From positions 1 through 38,765 of the forward strand of contig CAJOIF010000024.1 in the NCBI GenBank assembly GCA_905234765.1: 38,765 bases of DNA, written 5' to 3'. Of this stretch, positions 14,188-22,498 are shown one piece after another. A program made the position numbers and the translations under genes. The notes beneath the pieces were generated by a model. The model ran no database searches, had not been told where the DNA came from, and was given only the letters and a program-made list of their open reading frames with translations. The first letter of the stretch is position 1; each line of letters opens with the position of its first letter. Source of the stretch: an uncultured Bacteroidales bacterium. Lineage in GTDB: Bacteria > Bacteroidota > Bacteroidia > Bacteroidales > F082.

Positions 14188-16634
14188 AGCCCTTGCTGCG
14201 CACAAGTCTTCTCTTGTTTTTACTTCTTGCCACAGCAAGTTTAAACTTGTTTGGGCAAAACCAAACCGTGACCGGCAAAATCACCGATGCGCAAAACCGT
14301 CAGCCATTGGCTTTTGTCAACGTGGTCGTCAATGGCGGACTGACAGGTGCCATGTCCGACATCAACGGCCGTTACGAAGTCAGTTCCAACGACCCCATCC
14401 GCACCATTCTTTTCTCCTCGGTGGGATATGAGACAAAACAGATCGACCTCCAACCTGGAACAAAGAAATACAATATCGCACTGCAACCCATCACTTTCGA
14501 GTTGTCCGAAATCGTCATCAATGCGGGCGAAAATCCCGCACACCGCATCATCGACAGCCTGATGGCACACCGCAAAGCCAACAACCCCAACTCGTTAGAG
14601 TCGTATCATTACCATATTTACGACCAAATGGTCATCACCATTGACAGCAGCGATTTCGGCAAGGCATTGACCGAGGCCCAACCCACTGGAGAAAGTGCCA
14701 TGCAAATGTTTGACAGCATCCTGAAAAAGAGCGATTTAATGGTTATGGAGACTGCTTCGGAGGTGTTTTTCCATTCGCCTGACCGTAAGCTTCAGAACGT
14801 ACTCGGCACCAAAATCGCGGGCATGAAAGAACCTACCTTCATCTATTTGGTCAACAGTATGCAGAGCATCAGCTTCTACGATGAGGTCATCAACGTGGCT
14901 GGCACCAACTATATCAACCCCATCAGCCGAGGCAGCAAAAGCCGTTATTTCTTTACTTTGGAAGCCACGCATCCCATCGGGCAAGGCGATTCGCTCTACG
15001 TCATTTCCTTCCATCCATATAAAGGCAGCACCTTCAACGGCTTGCGCGGCACAATGACCGTCAACAGTGATGGATGGGGCTTACAAAGCGTGAAAGCAGA
15101 GCCCAACGAACAGGGCGAATTGTTCACTGCCAACATACAACAGTTGTATCAAAAAGTGGACGGCCAATGGTTTCCGAAACAGCTGAATACCAACCTCAGG
15201 TTCCCGAGCATGGCGGTGAGCATTGACGGCAACGCCTTCCCCATGGTCGCCATTGGAAAGAGTTATCTCTCTGATATTGAAATCAACCCCGACCTTTCAA
15301 AGCGACGTTTTTCAGATTTGGAAATCGTCGTCGACCCCAAAGCCTCCTATCGCGATGAGGCCTTTTGGACCGAGCATCGCATCGACTCGCTGACCCAAAG
15401 AGTGAGAGCCACCTATCAACTCGTCGACTCCATCACCAACGGCTCGAACATCTTTGACCGCGCCATGGGCATCACCGACAAGCTATTGGAACAATCCGCA
15501 CTGCCAATCGGTCCCTTCGACATCGACATCGGCAAATTAATCAACCTGTCGACCACGAGAGGCTGGTATTTCGGTTTCGGTGCCGCAACCAACAACCGCC
15601 TTGCACGCTGGTTCAGCATCAGCGGCTTCGTCGGCTATTGGACCCGTCTTGACGCCTTGGATTATGGTGGTGGCCTGAAATTCAAGCTCAAGCCACAACG
15701 ACAGATGGAACTGAATTTCCGTTACGACCACAAATCGGATGCCATTGGTGAATTCGGAGGTTTTCAGGAAAACATCAACCTGCTCTCAGAGAACGACTAT
15801 AAATACAACTTTTACGAAAACGGTCATGTGCGCAAAACGGCCATCACAGCTGCTTTCAGTACTCGTTTTGCCCGCCATTTCAAGGGGTTTCTTACCCTCG
15901 GCTCCTCCGATAAGGATTACATAAAACAGTTCTACCACATCCCCTCCGACTCGCTGACACACGCCCATTTCACCACCGCTGAGGTAAAATTACGCTTTGC
16001 CTATAAGGAAAAGTTCCTCAGCAAGCCCAACGGAATCCAATCGCTTGGCACCACCTATCCCATCGTCTGGGTTTCTTATACCCACGCCTTCCCCGACCTT
16101 TTGGGCGGCGATTACGAGTACGACCGCATCAAATTCGAGGTCTCGAAGAACTTCTACTTCCGCTATATGGGCGTTTCCAAAGTCATCCTTCAGGCAGGCT
16201 ATGCCTCAGAGAGTTGCCCCGTGATGGAGACTTTCGACCTCATTGGCTCGCATGAACCTTTCGGACTCTATTCGCCAGGAAGTTTTGGCACCATGCGCTA
16301 CGACGAGTTCTTCAGCGACCGTTTCGCGGCACTCTATCTGAGTCACAACTTCAGCGGCATGATTTGGAAAACAAACTCCAAATGGTTCAAACCACAGCTG
16401 ACCCTCGTCACCAATATCGGCTGGGGTGACATGAAACGTGCCGAGGCCTACACGCACAAAAACTTCAACACCATGGAGAAAGGCTACTACGAAAGCGGCT
16501 TCATCGTAAAAGGGGTGCTCAGCGTAATGTGGGCCAAGGTCGGCGTGGGTGTATTGTATCGTTATGGCCCCTATGCCTTTGACAATGTCTGGAACAACTT
16601 CTCCTGGAAATGGAGCGCAACGTTTGAGCTATAA
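14184..16634 (+). CDS. DUF5686 outer-membrane protein with carboxypeptidase-regulatory-like domain
   Basis: The 816-residue protein has a signal peptide (LLFLLLATASLNLFGQ). A CarboxypepD_reg-like domain at about 27-112 follows (TVTGKITDAQNRQPLAFVNV, DINGRYEVSS, LSEIVINAGENPAHRIID). A long DUF5686 region comes next. Its C-terminal half is rich in alternating strands with aromatic ends (FYFRYMGVSKVILQAGY, then a final WNNFSWKWSATFEL), as in an outer-membrane beta-barrel. The family is widespread in Bacteroidota and poorly characterised. It starts within the ftsB stop codon, and apbE follows nine bases after its stop, so all three are probably co-transcribed. Confidence 0.88.
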   Translation: MKPLLRTSLLLFLLLATASLNLFGQNQTVTGKITDAQNRQPLAFVNVVVNGGLTGAMSDINGRYEVSSNDPIRTILFSSVGYETKQIDLQPGTKKYNIALQPITFELSEIVINAGENPAHRIIDSLMAHRKANNPNSLESYHYHIYDQMVITIDSSDFGKALTEAQPTGESAMQMFDSILKKSDLMVMETASEVFFHSPDRKLQNVLGTKIAGMKEPTFIYLVNSMQSISFYDEVINVAGTNYINPISRGSKSRYFFTLEATHPIGQGDSLYVISFHPYKGSTFNGLRGTMTVNSDGWGLQSVKAEPNEQGELFTANIQQLYQKVDGQWFPKQLNTNLRFPSMAVSIDGNAFPMVAIGKSYLSDIEINPDLSKRRFSDLEIVVDPKASYRDEAFWTEHRIDSLTQRVRATYQLVDSITNGSNIFDRAMGITDKLLEQSALPIGPFDIDIGKLINLSTTRGWYFGFGAATNNRLARWFSISGFVGYWTRLDALDYGGGLKFKLKPQRQMELNFRYDHKSDAIGEFGGFQENINLLSENDYKYNFYENGHVRKTAITAAFSTRFARHFKGFLTLGSSDKDYIKQFYHIPSDSLTHAHFTTAEVKLRFAYKEKFLSKPNGIQSLGTTYPIVWVSYTHAFPDLLGGDYEYDRIKFEVSKNFYFRYMGVSKVILQAGYASESCPVMETFDLIGSHEPFGLYSPGSFGTMRYDEFFSDRFAALYLSHNFSGMIWKTNSKWFKPQLTLVTNIGWGDMKRAEAYTHKNFNTMEKGYYESGFIVKGVLSVMWAKVGVGVLYRYGPYAFDNVWNNFSWKWSATFEL

Positions 16635-16643
16635 TTGAGGATT

Positions 16644-17636
16644 ATGAGAAGAGTATTAGCGTTTTTATTATGTCTGGTGTTTCTTGTATCATGCGCAAAA
16701 CAGCCTAAAAAGATAGTATTGCAAGGCTTGGCGCAAGGCTCCTACTACGCCATTACCTATTTTGACGAACAGAACCGAAACTTCCAACATGAAATCGACT
16801 CCATCTTTCACGCCGTTGACATGTCGGTCAACCTTTGGGTCGACAGTTCCGTGATTTCCAAAGTCAACCGCAACGAAGGAGCCCTACTCGATACCATCTT
16901 CATCGACAATTTCCGCATCGCTCAGGAAGCCGCCGCTTTGTCGGACGGCTATTTCGACCCCACCATTGCCCCCATTGTGGCAGCATGGGGATTCAGTTAC
17001 AAAACTGGCGATAGTCTTATCTCACAGCTCATCGATAGTCTTAAGCAATTGGTTGACTACCGAAACATCCATATCGAGGATGGGAAAGTCGTCAAAGAAA
17101 ACCCGAACATGCGACTGGATTTCAACGCCATAGCACAAGGCTACACCTCTGATTTGATTGCCTCGTTTCTGGACAGTCGTGGCATCAAAAACTATTTGGT
17201 CGACACGGGCGGCGAAATCATGGCACGGGGCGGCAAACCCAACGGCAAGCCTTGGATTGTGGGTATTGAGAAACCTGCCGAGAACTGGGATTCAGAACAA
17301 CTTGTGCAGACCCGCGTCGCCTTGCTCGACAAAGGATTGGTCACCTCGGGAAGCACCCGAAAATACATTGAACGCGATGGCAAACGTTATTCCCACTGCA
17401 TCGACCCGAAGACAGGCTATCCTGTCGAACATCAACTGCTCAGTGCCACGGTCTGGGCTGACAATTCCGTTTGGGCCGATGCCTTAGCCTCCATCTGCAT
17501 GGTGATGGGGATGGAAAGATCGCTCGAACTCATCAACAGTTTAGATGGCGTAGAGGCTTATTACATCTACGCCAACGGAGACAACGAATTAGAGACTTTT
17601 GCCACTCCAGGTTTCGCGGCACTCATCGTTCAATAG
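16644..17636 (+). CDS. apbE: FAD:protein FMN transferase ApbE, lipoprotein
   Basis: The 330-residue protein starts MRRVLAFLLCLVFLVSCAK, a lipoprotein signal with lipid-modified cysteine. ApbE attaches FMN to threonine residues of exported electron-transfer proteins such as Rnf and Nqr subunits. Motifs include ALSDGYFDPTIAPIVAAWGF, DFNAIAQGYTSDLI, DTGGEIMARG and SGSTRKYIERDGKRYSHC followed by DPKTGYPV, which holds flavin- and Mg-binding residues. The ATG at 16644 is preferred to a TTG at 16635 because it gives a clean signal peptide. Its end overlaps the converging SH3-like gene by seven bases. No Nqr or Rnf gene is in the window. Confidence 0.95.
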   Translation: MRRVLAFLLCLVFLVSCAKQPKKIVLQGLAQGSYYAITYFDEQNRNFQHEIDSIFHAVDMSVNLWVDSSVISKVNRNEGALLDTIFIDNFRIAQEAAALSDGYFDPTIAPIVAAWGFSYKTGDSLISQLIDSLKQLVDYRNIHIEDGKVVKENPNMRLDFNAIAQGYTSDLIASFLDSRGIKNYLVDTGGEIMARGGKPNGKPWIVGIEKPAENWDSEQLVQTRVALLDKGLVTSGSTRKYIERDGKRYSHCIDPKTGYPVEHQLLSATVWADNSVWADALASICMVMGMERSLELINSLDGVEAYYIYANGDNELETFATPGFAALIVQ

Positions 17637-18628
17637 ATGGTGGATTCGCAGAAAATAAGCATTGCGATAGCTGCAATAATATTGAAAACAAGCAGCACAA
17701 TGCTTACCGACGAGACGATGGAATAGAAGGTGAAAAAGACGATGATGGACAACAACGCCAATGGGATTGCAATCAGCCATCTGTAAAAACCGTCATACAC
17801 ATACATGAATACCAGCACGATGAATGGGCTAACCAGCAGCACGGGAAAAGCCGCAAGCATGATTAAGCCAATCAAGCCCAAAAATAGTCTGGCAACATTG
17901 TTTACCCAGTCTTGGCCTTTCGCCTTCTCTACACCAGCCGGCAGTTTGGAGGTATAAGCGGGGAAAGCCTTCTGACCTGCCTTGGTAAGTATCCCGTGAT
18001 CCAAAAAAACAGGAATCAACGGGTCAATGTGTTCTCTCTTTGCCTTCTTGTTGGTCAGAGAATCAGTGGAAACCGCCACGGCTTTCCCATTCTCAAACTG
18101 CACCATGGCATACGCCGTGGTCATCGCCGAATTGGTATGAACACGCATTGGGAAAACAGCGGAGAAGCCATTCTCATCAGGATTGGCCTTGGTCTTCTTG
18201 TTCGGGACCACTTGAAGGGCTGCTGCATAGCGCTTTTCCAAGGTCTCAAAATCCTGACCAACGATTTTCTTCGCAAAGGTCTTGGCATTGAAATGGGCAG
18301 GCTCGTCAATCTCGATAGACCTGATTTTATAATAATTGGGAAGGATAGCATTGTCCACCCAGCCACGAAGGCCGTCGGCGGTCTGCACCATCACCATTTC
18401 AGGCTTATCGGATGCAGAGGCCAACAGATGCAGTGAGTCACCCTTGGCAATTTTGCCGATGACATCGCCATGTATGCCCATCAAGTCAGCCTTGTTCAGC
18501 GCCTGACATGCCCATGCCTCGTCGTCAACCACTTCGATGACATCGGCATTGACGCGGGTGACACCGTATATGACGATGCCCCAACAAAGAACGCATATAA
18601 TGGAAAAAATCAATAATTTGGTGTCCAT
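17630..18628 (-). CDS. Membrane protein with SH3-like domain, last gene of the kinase operon
   Basis: The 332-residue protein has an N-terminal membrane helix (LLIFSIICVLCWGIVIYGV, about 5-23). An SH3_3-like stretch follows at about 40-100 (GKIAKGDSLHLLASASD, then VQTADGLRGWVDNAILP). A middle region with no family I recognise precedes three or four hydrophobic helices from about 245 to the end (FLGLIGLIMLAAFPVLLV, PFIVLVFMYVYDGFY, IAIPLALLSIIVFFTFYS, SIVLLVFNIIAAIAMLIF). It starts five bases after the PP2C stop codon, so it belongs to the same transcript. It may anchor the signalling module or sense the envelope. Confidence 0.7.
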   Translation of the reverse strand: MDTKLLIFSIICVLCWGIVIYGVTRVNADVIEVVDDEAWACQALNKADLMGIHGDVIGKIAKGDSLHLLASASDKPEMVMVQTADGLRGWVDNAILPNYYKIRSIEIDEPAHFNAKTFAKKIVGQDFETLEKRYAAALQVVPNKKTKANPDENGFSAVFPMRVHTNSAMTTAYAMVQFENGKAVAVSTDSLTNKKAKREHIDPLIPVFLDHGILTKAGQKAFPAYTSKLPAGVEKAKGQDWVNNVARLFLGLIGLIMLAAFPVLLVSPFIVLVFMYVYDGFYRWLIAIPLALLSIIVFFTFYSIVSSVSIVLLVFNIIAAIAMLIFCESTIY

Positions 18629-18633
18629 GGTAT

Positions 18634-19380
18634 TCAGTTTTTAATTGTTGCTACGATGATGCTTATATTATCAATTCCGCCGTTTTCACAGGCCTTGTTG
18701 TAGAGGTCGTGAACCGGATCGCTTGACTCGGTGAGGATTTGTTCGATAACGGTGTCGTCCACCATATCGGAAAGGCCGTCGGAACAAATGAGCAGGACAT
18801 CTTCGGGGCCGATTTTCTCCCCAATGTCTTCCACGATGAGGCGACCATAGCTGCCACCGCCAATGCAATTAAGCAGCAGTTTGCTGTCATCGGGGTTGCC
18901 CGTCATGCCACGCTCAGTCTGGTCTTGGGTCATCTGCCGCAAATAGGGTCTACGGTAACGGTAAGTACGGCTATCACCCGCATTGAGCAGATAGACCTTC
19001 CCACAATACCACACCACTCCCGTGAGGGTACAGCCCATGGGACGCGACTGGTTTTCCTGAAAAGCCTGCTCGTTGAGCTGGTCGCTGAGCAGTTTCACTT
19101 GTTCTCGCAGTTGGTCTTCGATGGTGTCGGGAGTGAAGATTTTCTGTTTGAAACAGTTACCCAAGTGCTGCAAAAGCAATTCGCTGGCTCTTTCGCCATG
19201 TTCATGGCCTCCCATGCCATCGGAAAGCAACAGGTAGAAAAAACCCTCAGGGTCAATTTCCAGCAAAGGAAGGCTGCATTGGTTGTCACGCAACGTGATG
19301 CCTCCGACGGAAAGCATGTCCTCGTTGTTGCCACGGGTCGGGCCTTTATCGCTGATGGCTTGTATGCTAAGTGTGGTCAT
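18634..19380 (-). CDS. PP2C-type serine/threonine protein phosphatase
   Basis: The 248-residue protein is a complete single-domain PP2C. The metal-binding motifs are SDKGPTRGNNED (residues 10-21), LLSDGMGGHEHGE with D54, CSDGLSDMV and the C-terminal DNISIIVATI. It would remove phosphate from Ser/Thr residues placed by the kinase encoded two genes upstream. Its ATG overlaps the FHA gene stop codon (ATGA), strong evidence of coupling. No membrane segment is visible, so it is probably cytoplasmic. Confidence 0.93.
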   Translation of the reverse strand: MTTLSIQAISDKGPTRGNNEDMLSVGGITLRDNQCSLPLLEIDPEGFFYLLLSDGMGGHEHGERASELLLQHLGNCFKQKIFTPDTIEDQLREQVKLLSDQLNEQAFQENQSRPMGCTLTGVVWYCGKVYLLNAGDSRTYRYRRPYLRQMTQDQTERGMTGNPDDSKLLLNCIGGGSYGRLIVEDIGEKIGPEDVLLICSDGLSDMVDDTVIEQILTESSDPVHDLYNKACENGGIDNISIIVATIKN

Positions 19381-20018
19381 ACTACGACGAAATTAGTGGT
19401 TGCAATTTGCAGTTGGTCACCAAGGTTCAGGTCATACCAGTTGTTGGGAGCAAGCCGTTGTCCGTTTAGGAAAGTGCCATTGGTGCTGCCAAAATCGAGT
19501 ACCTGCCATTGTCCGTTCATCATACGGAACTGTCCATGACGGCCTGAAATGTATTGCTGGGTGCCGAATTCGGGATAAATGCCCTGAGTGCGCCCAAACA
19601 CGCCTTCTTTTAGGGGCAGTTGCCATCCGTTGCCCGTCAAAGCATGGGCTCTTGGAGCAGCTGGAGCAGCCACGCTAGTGCCTTGGGGTGAGGCCTGAAC
19701 TGAAGTACCTTGCGGGGCGTAGTTACTCTGCGGAGAGAAAGTGCTTTGAGGCACAAAATTGCTTTGCGGGGCTTGTGTTGCAGGACGTTGCTGCGTTGAA
19801 AACGGTGAAGCTTGCTGAGGGGGTGTCACTGTAGGTTGGGTGGTTTGCGGTTTCTTCAAGAAGAAGGTGGCACCGTTCACAAGGTCCGCACCACAAGCAG
19901 GACACGATGTACCTTGTTTGGGCTTTCCACAGTCGGGGCAGAAATGCAGCTCCTTGCCGCATTGGTCGCAATAGTAGCTGTCGTCATCGATGGTTTCTTT
20001 ACAATATGGGCATTTCAT
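19377..20018 (-). CDS. Zinc-ribbon and FHA-domain protein
   Basis: The 213-residue protein begins with two zinc knuckle pairs: CPYC and CDQC (residues 3-21), then CPDC and CPAC (28-40). A proline/glutamine linker follows, with short repeats (PQSNF, PQSTF, PQSNY, PQGTSV, SPQGTSV). The C-terminal FHA domain, about 130-213, has the phosphothreonine-binding signatures GRTQGIYPEFG, SGRHGQF and DFGSTNGTFLNGQ. The FHA domain is the expected reader for phosphothreonine made by the neighbouring kinase. The PQGT wording of the linker is shared with the kinase tail. It overlaps the AAA gene upstream by one base and the PP2C gene downstream by four. Confidence 0.9.
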   Translation of the reverse strand: MKCPYCKETIDDDSYYCDQCGKELHFCPDCGKPKQGTSCPACGADLVNGATFFLKKPQTTQPTVTPPQQASPFSTQQRPATQAPQSNFVPQSTFSPQSNYAPQGTSVQASPQGTSVAAPAAPRAHALTGNGWQLPLKEGVFGRTQGIYPEFGTQQYISGRHGQFRMMNGQWQVLDFGSTNGTFLNGQRLAPNNWYDLNLGDQLQIATTNFVVV

Positions 20019-22498
20019 TATAGGACCTCCTTGATGTTTACGTTGTTGATGTCTTCTTTGGTAATGGTCATAAGCTCTTCTAACGACACATTCTCATCGG
20101 CGAGGAGGGTGCGTTTCGAAAGATTCTTCACGACTTTGTCAAAGGCCTTTCTTACGGTTCGGGCGTTGCCGAAGTTATGGTCACGGAAGGCATAAATCTT
20201 TTCAAACAATTCCTTGGCCGCTGCTTCAGCCTCAGCGTCGGCGTGGTACTCTTGTTTCTTTGCCATGGAGAGGAAGATATGGTACATGTCATCGGCATTA
20301 TAGTCGTCGAAGCAGATACGCTCATCGAAACGTGACTTCAGGCCGGAGTTCTTGTCCAGGAACTCTTCCATCTCGCGGGTATAGCCAGCAGCGATGCACA
20401 CGAACTGTCCTTTCTTGTTTTCCAGCAGAGGCACCAGTGTATTGATGGCCTCAGGACCGTAATCGCTCGCGCCACCGGTGCAAAGCGAATAAGCCTCATC
20501 AATGAAGAGGATGCCTCCCATGGCCTTCATCACCGCATCTCTTGTCTTTGGTGCCGTTTCGCCGATGTATTGTCCCACCAAGTCTTCACGGGTCACCTCA
20601 TACACTTCTGAGGTGGGAATGACGCCTAATGAGCAGAGAATCTTGCCCATCAGCCTCGCCACAGTGGTTTTACCAGTGCCAGGGTTGCCAAGGAACAAAT
20701 AGTGGCTGACAGGAATCTTCGGTGTGCGGTTCATGCGGCGGGCCAGCTGCTGCTCACGCGAGATGGTGGCGGCCAAGTCGCGCAGGCTGTTCTTCACACT
20801 TTCAAGTCCAACGAGTTCGTCAAGCTCTTTCAGCACATCCTGAATACTGACCTTTTTGTTGACACCTTCACCAGCAATGTCGCTGTAAGTGAGGCATTTG
20901 TTTTCTTTGGCAATCTCCTCGTCACTCATCGTACGGATGCGGACGCGACGACGTTCGATGGCCTCGTCAAGGAAGTTGCGTACGTTTCGGGCGTTACCGA
21001 AGGTATCGCTACGACGGTTATACATGTTCTCGAACTCAATATGCAACTTGTCCTCAGCTTCATCATCGAGATGGAAGCCTTTCTTCTTCATCATGCTGCG
21101 GAAGATTTGCTCCAGCTCCTTAGGATTGTAGTCGGGGAACTCAATCTGTTTGTTGAATCGTGACGGAAGTCCAGGGTTCATCTTCAGGAAGTCTTTCATC
21201 TGGTCGCGATAGCCAGCAGCGATGCACACAAACTCTCCTTTCCTGTTTTCAAGGATAGGCAACAGCTTATCGATACCTGCCGCACCAAAGTCGCTGGTAT
21301 TGAGACCATAGGCCTCGTCGATGAACAGCACACCGCCCATGGCTTTGTCAACATAATCCTGCACGTTGCGTTCGGTGCCGCCCACCACATCCGAAATCAA
21401 GTCCTTGCCGGCAACCTCCACATACTGCCCCTTAGGCAAGATGCCCAACGCACCGAGGATGTCGGCGAAGATGCGGGCGATGGTAGTCTTTCCCGTACCA
21501 GGGTTACCCGTAAAGACATAGTGGTCCTTGATTTTGGCCACACCGCCTTCGCGTTTCGCCTCCTTGATACTGTCGATAATCTTGTGTATCTCTTCCTTGA
21601 CACTTTGCATTCCTATGAACTCATCCAATTCCTGCCAAATCTCCGCTTCGGTGCGAGGCACGAAAATCATGCCCTGCACATCTTGCTCATCCACCTCACG
21701 ACCTCTCCGCTTCATGACGTTGATGGCCAGCTCATCGGCCTTCTTGTCAGCGAGATGGCCGTTGGAACTGGTGCCGTCTCCGTTGCGTATCATCCACACA
21801 AAGTGCGCCCTTAACTTCTTTTCGGCTTCGGGTGTGAGGTTAAGTCTATATTTTTCGCGCAACGCCTTGGTGCAAATCTCACAGAGAGCATCCTCGTCGA
21901 GCGGTTTCAGGTCGAAGCGGAACTCGAACAAAGCGGCATTATCGGGGTTGTTGTAGAGAAACTCCTCCAACTCGCGTCGCAGTCCCGTCATGATAACGAC
22001 AGGCATGATGTTATCGCGCTTGCGCATCCTCGCGAAGATACGGTCGAGATCGTTGACATCATAGGCCTTGCCATCGGGCAACAGCTTCTGCACATTTGTG
22101 AGCAGCAGTACCCCTCCTTCGCATTTAGCCAGGTTCTCATCAAATTCGTCCATCCATATCTGGAAGTCGGCAGCATCAACGCACTCTGCCTTGGCCTTAG
22201 TGATGAATCCAGCCTGCAGCATCAAGTCGACCAAACGCTGGGCGAGGAAATTCTTACCTGTGCCAGCATCACCCAAAATGACGCAGTCCATTCCCATGCG
22301 AACATTGTTGCCAATCGACTGGAACTGCTTGAAGACATCAAGGCTGTCTTGGAACTTCTGAAGCGTATCTTTCAGATTGTCTTTGGCGATCAAGTCGTCG
22401 AATTGCTTTCCGTTCTCCGCCTGAAGCACCTTGCCGCAGTGTTTGCAGTATTTGGCGCTGTCGCGGTTCTGGGTCTTACAGTTATTACATTGTTTCAT
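20018..22498 (-). CDS. Triple AAA+ ATPase (CbbX/SpoVK-like) with N-terminal zinc ribbon
   Basis: The 826-residue protein starts with a zinc ribbon (CNNC and CKHC, residues 4-21). AAA module 1 (about 55-265) has Walker A GDAGTGKN at 76-83, but its Walker B position reads GGVLLLTNVQKL with no D-E pair, so it probably binds rather than hydrolyses ATP. Modules 2 and 3 are intact: GNPGTGKT at 331-338 with LFIDEAYGL at 391, and GNPGTGKT at 604-611 with LFIDEAYSL at 664. The two resemble each other and the CbbX/CfxQ/SpoVK group, which includes remodelling ATPases and the EccA proteins of type VII secretion. Its ATG overlaps the kinase stop codon (ATGA). Its substrate is unknown; the context suggests it is switched by phosphorylation or acts on the phosphorylated kinase tail. 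Confidence 0.9.
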   Translation of the reverse strand: MKQCNNCKTQNRDSAKYCKHCGKVLQAENGKQFDDLIAKDNLKDTLQKFQDSLDVFKQFQSIGNNVRMGMDCVILGDAGTGKNFLAQRLVDLMLQAGFITKAKAECVDAADFQIWMDEFDENLAKCEGGVLLLTNVQKLLPDGKAYDVNDLDRIFARMRKRDNIMPVVIMTGLRRELEEFLYNNPDNAALFEFRFDLKPLDEDALCEICTKALREKYRLNLTPEAEKKLRAHFVWMIRNGDGTSSNGHLADKKADELAINVMKRRGREVDEQDVQGMIFVPRTEAEIWQELDEFIGMQSVKEEIHKIIDSIKEAKREGGVAKIKDHYVFTGNPGTGKTTIARIFADILGALGILPKGQYVEVAGKDLISDVVGGTERNVQDYVDKAMGGVLFIDEAYGLNTSDFGAAGIDKLLPILENRKGEFVCIAAGYRDQMKDFLKMNPGLPSRFNKQIEFPDYNPKELEQIFRSMMKKKGFHLDDEAEDKLHIEFENMYNRRSDTFGNARNVRNFLDEAIERRRVRIRTMSDEEIAKENKCLTYSDIAGEGVNKKVSIQDVLKELDELVGLESVKNSLRDLAATISREQQLARRMNRTPKIPVSHYLFLGNPGTGKTTVARLMGKILCSLGVIPTSEVYEVTREDLVGQYIGETAPKTRDAVMKAMGGILFIDEAYSLCTGGASDYGPEAINTLVPLLENKKGQFVCIAAGYTREMEEFLDKNSGLKSRFDERICFDDYNADDMYHIFLSMAKKQEYHADAEAEAAAKELFEKIYAFRDHNFGNARTVRKAFDKVVKNLSKRTLLADENVSLEELMTITKEDINNVNIKEVL

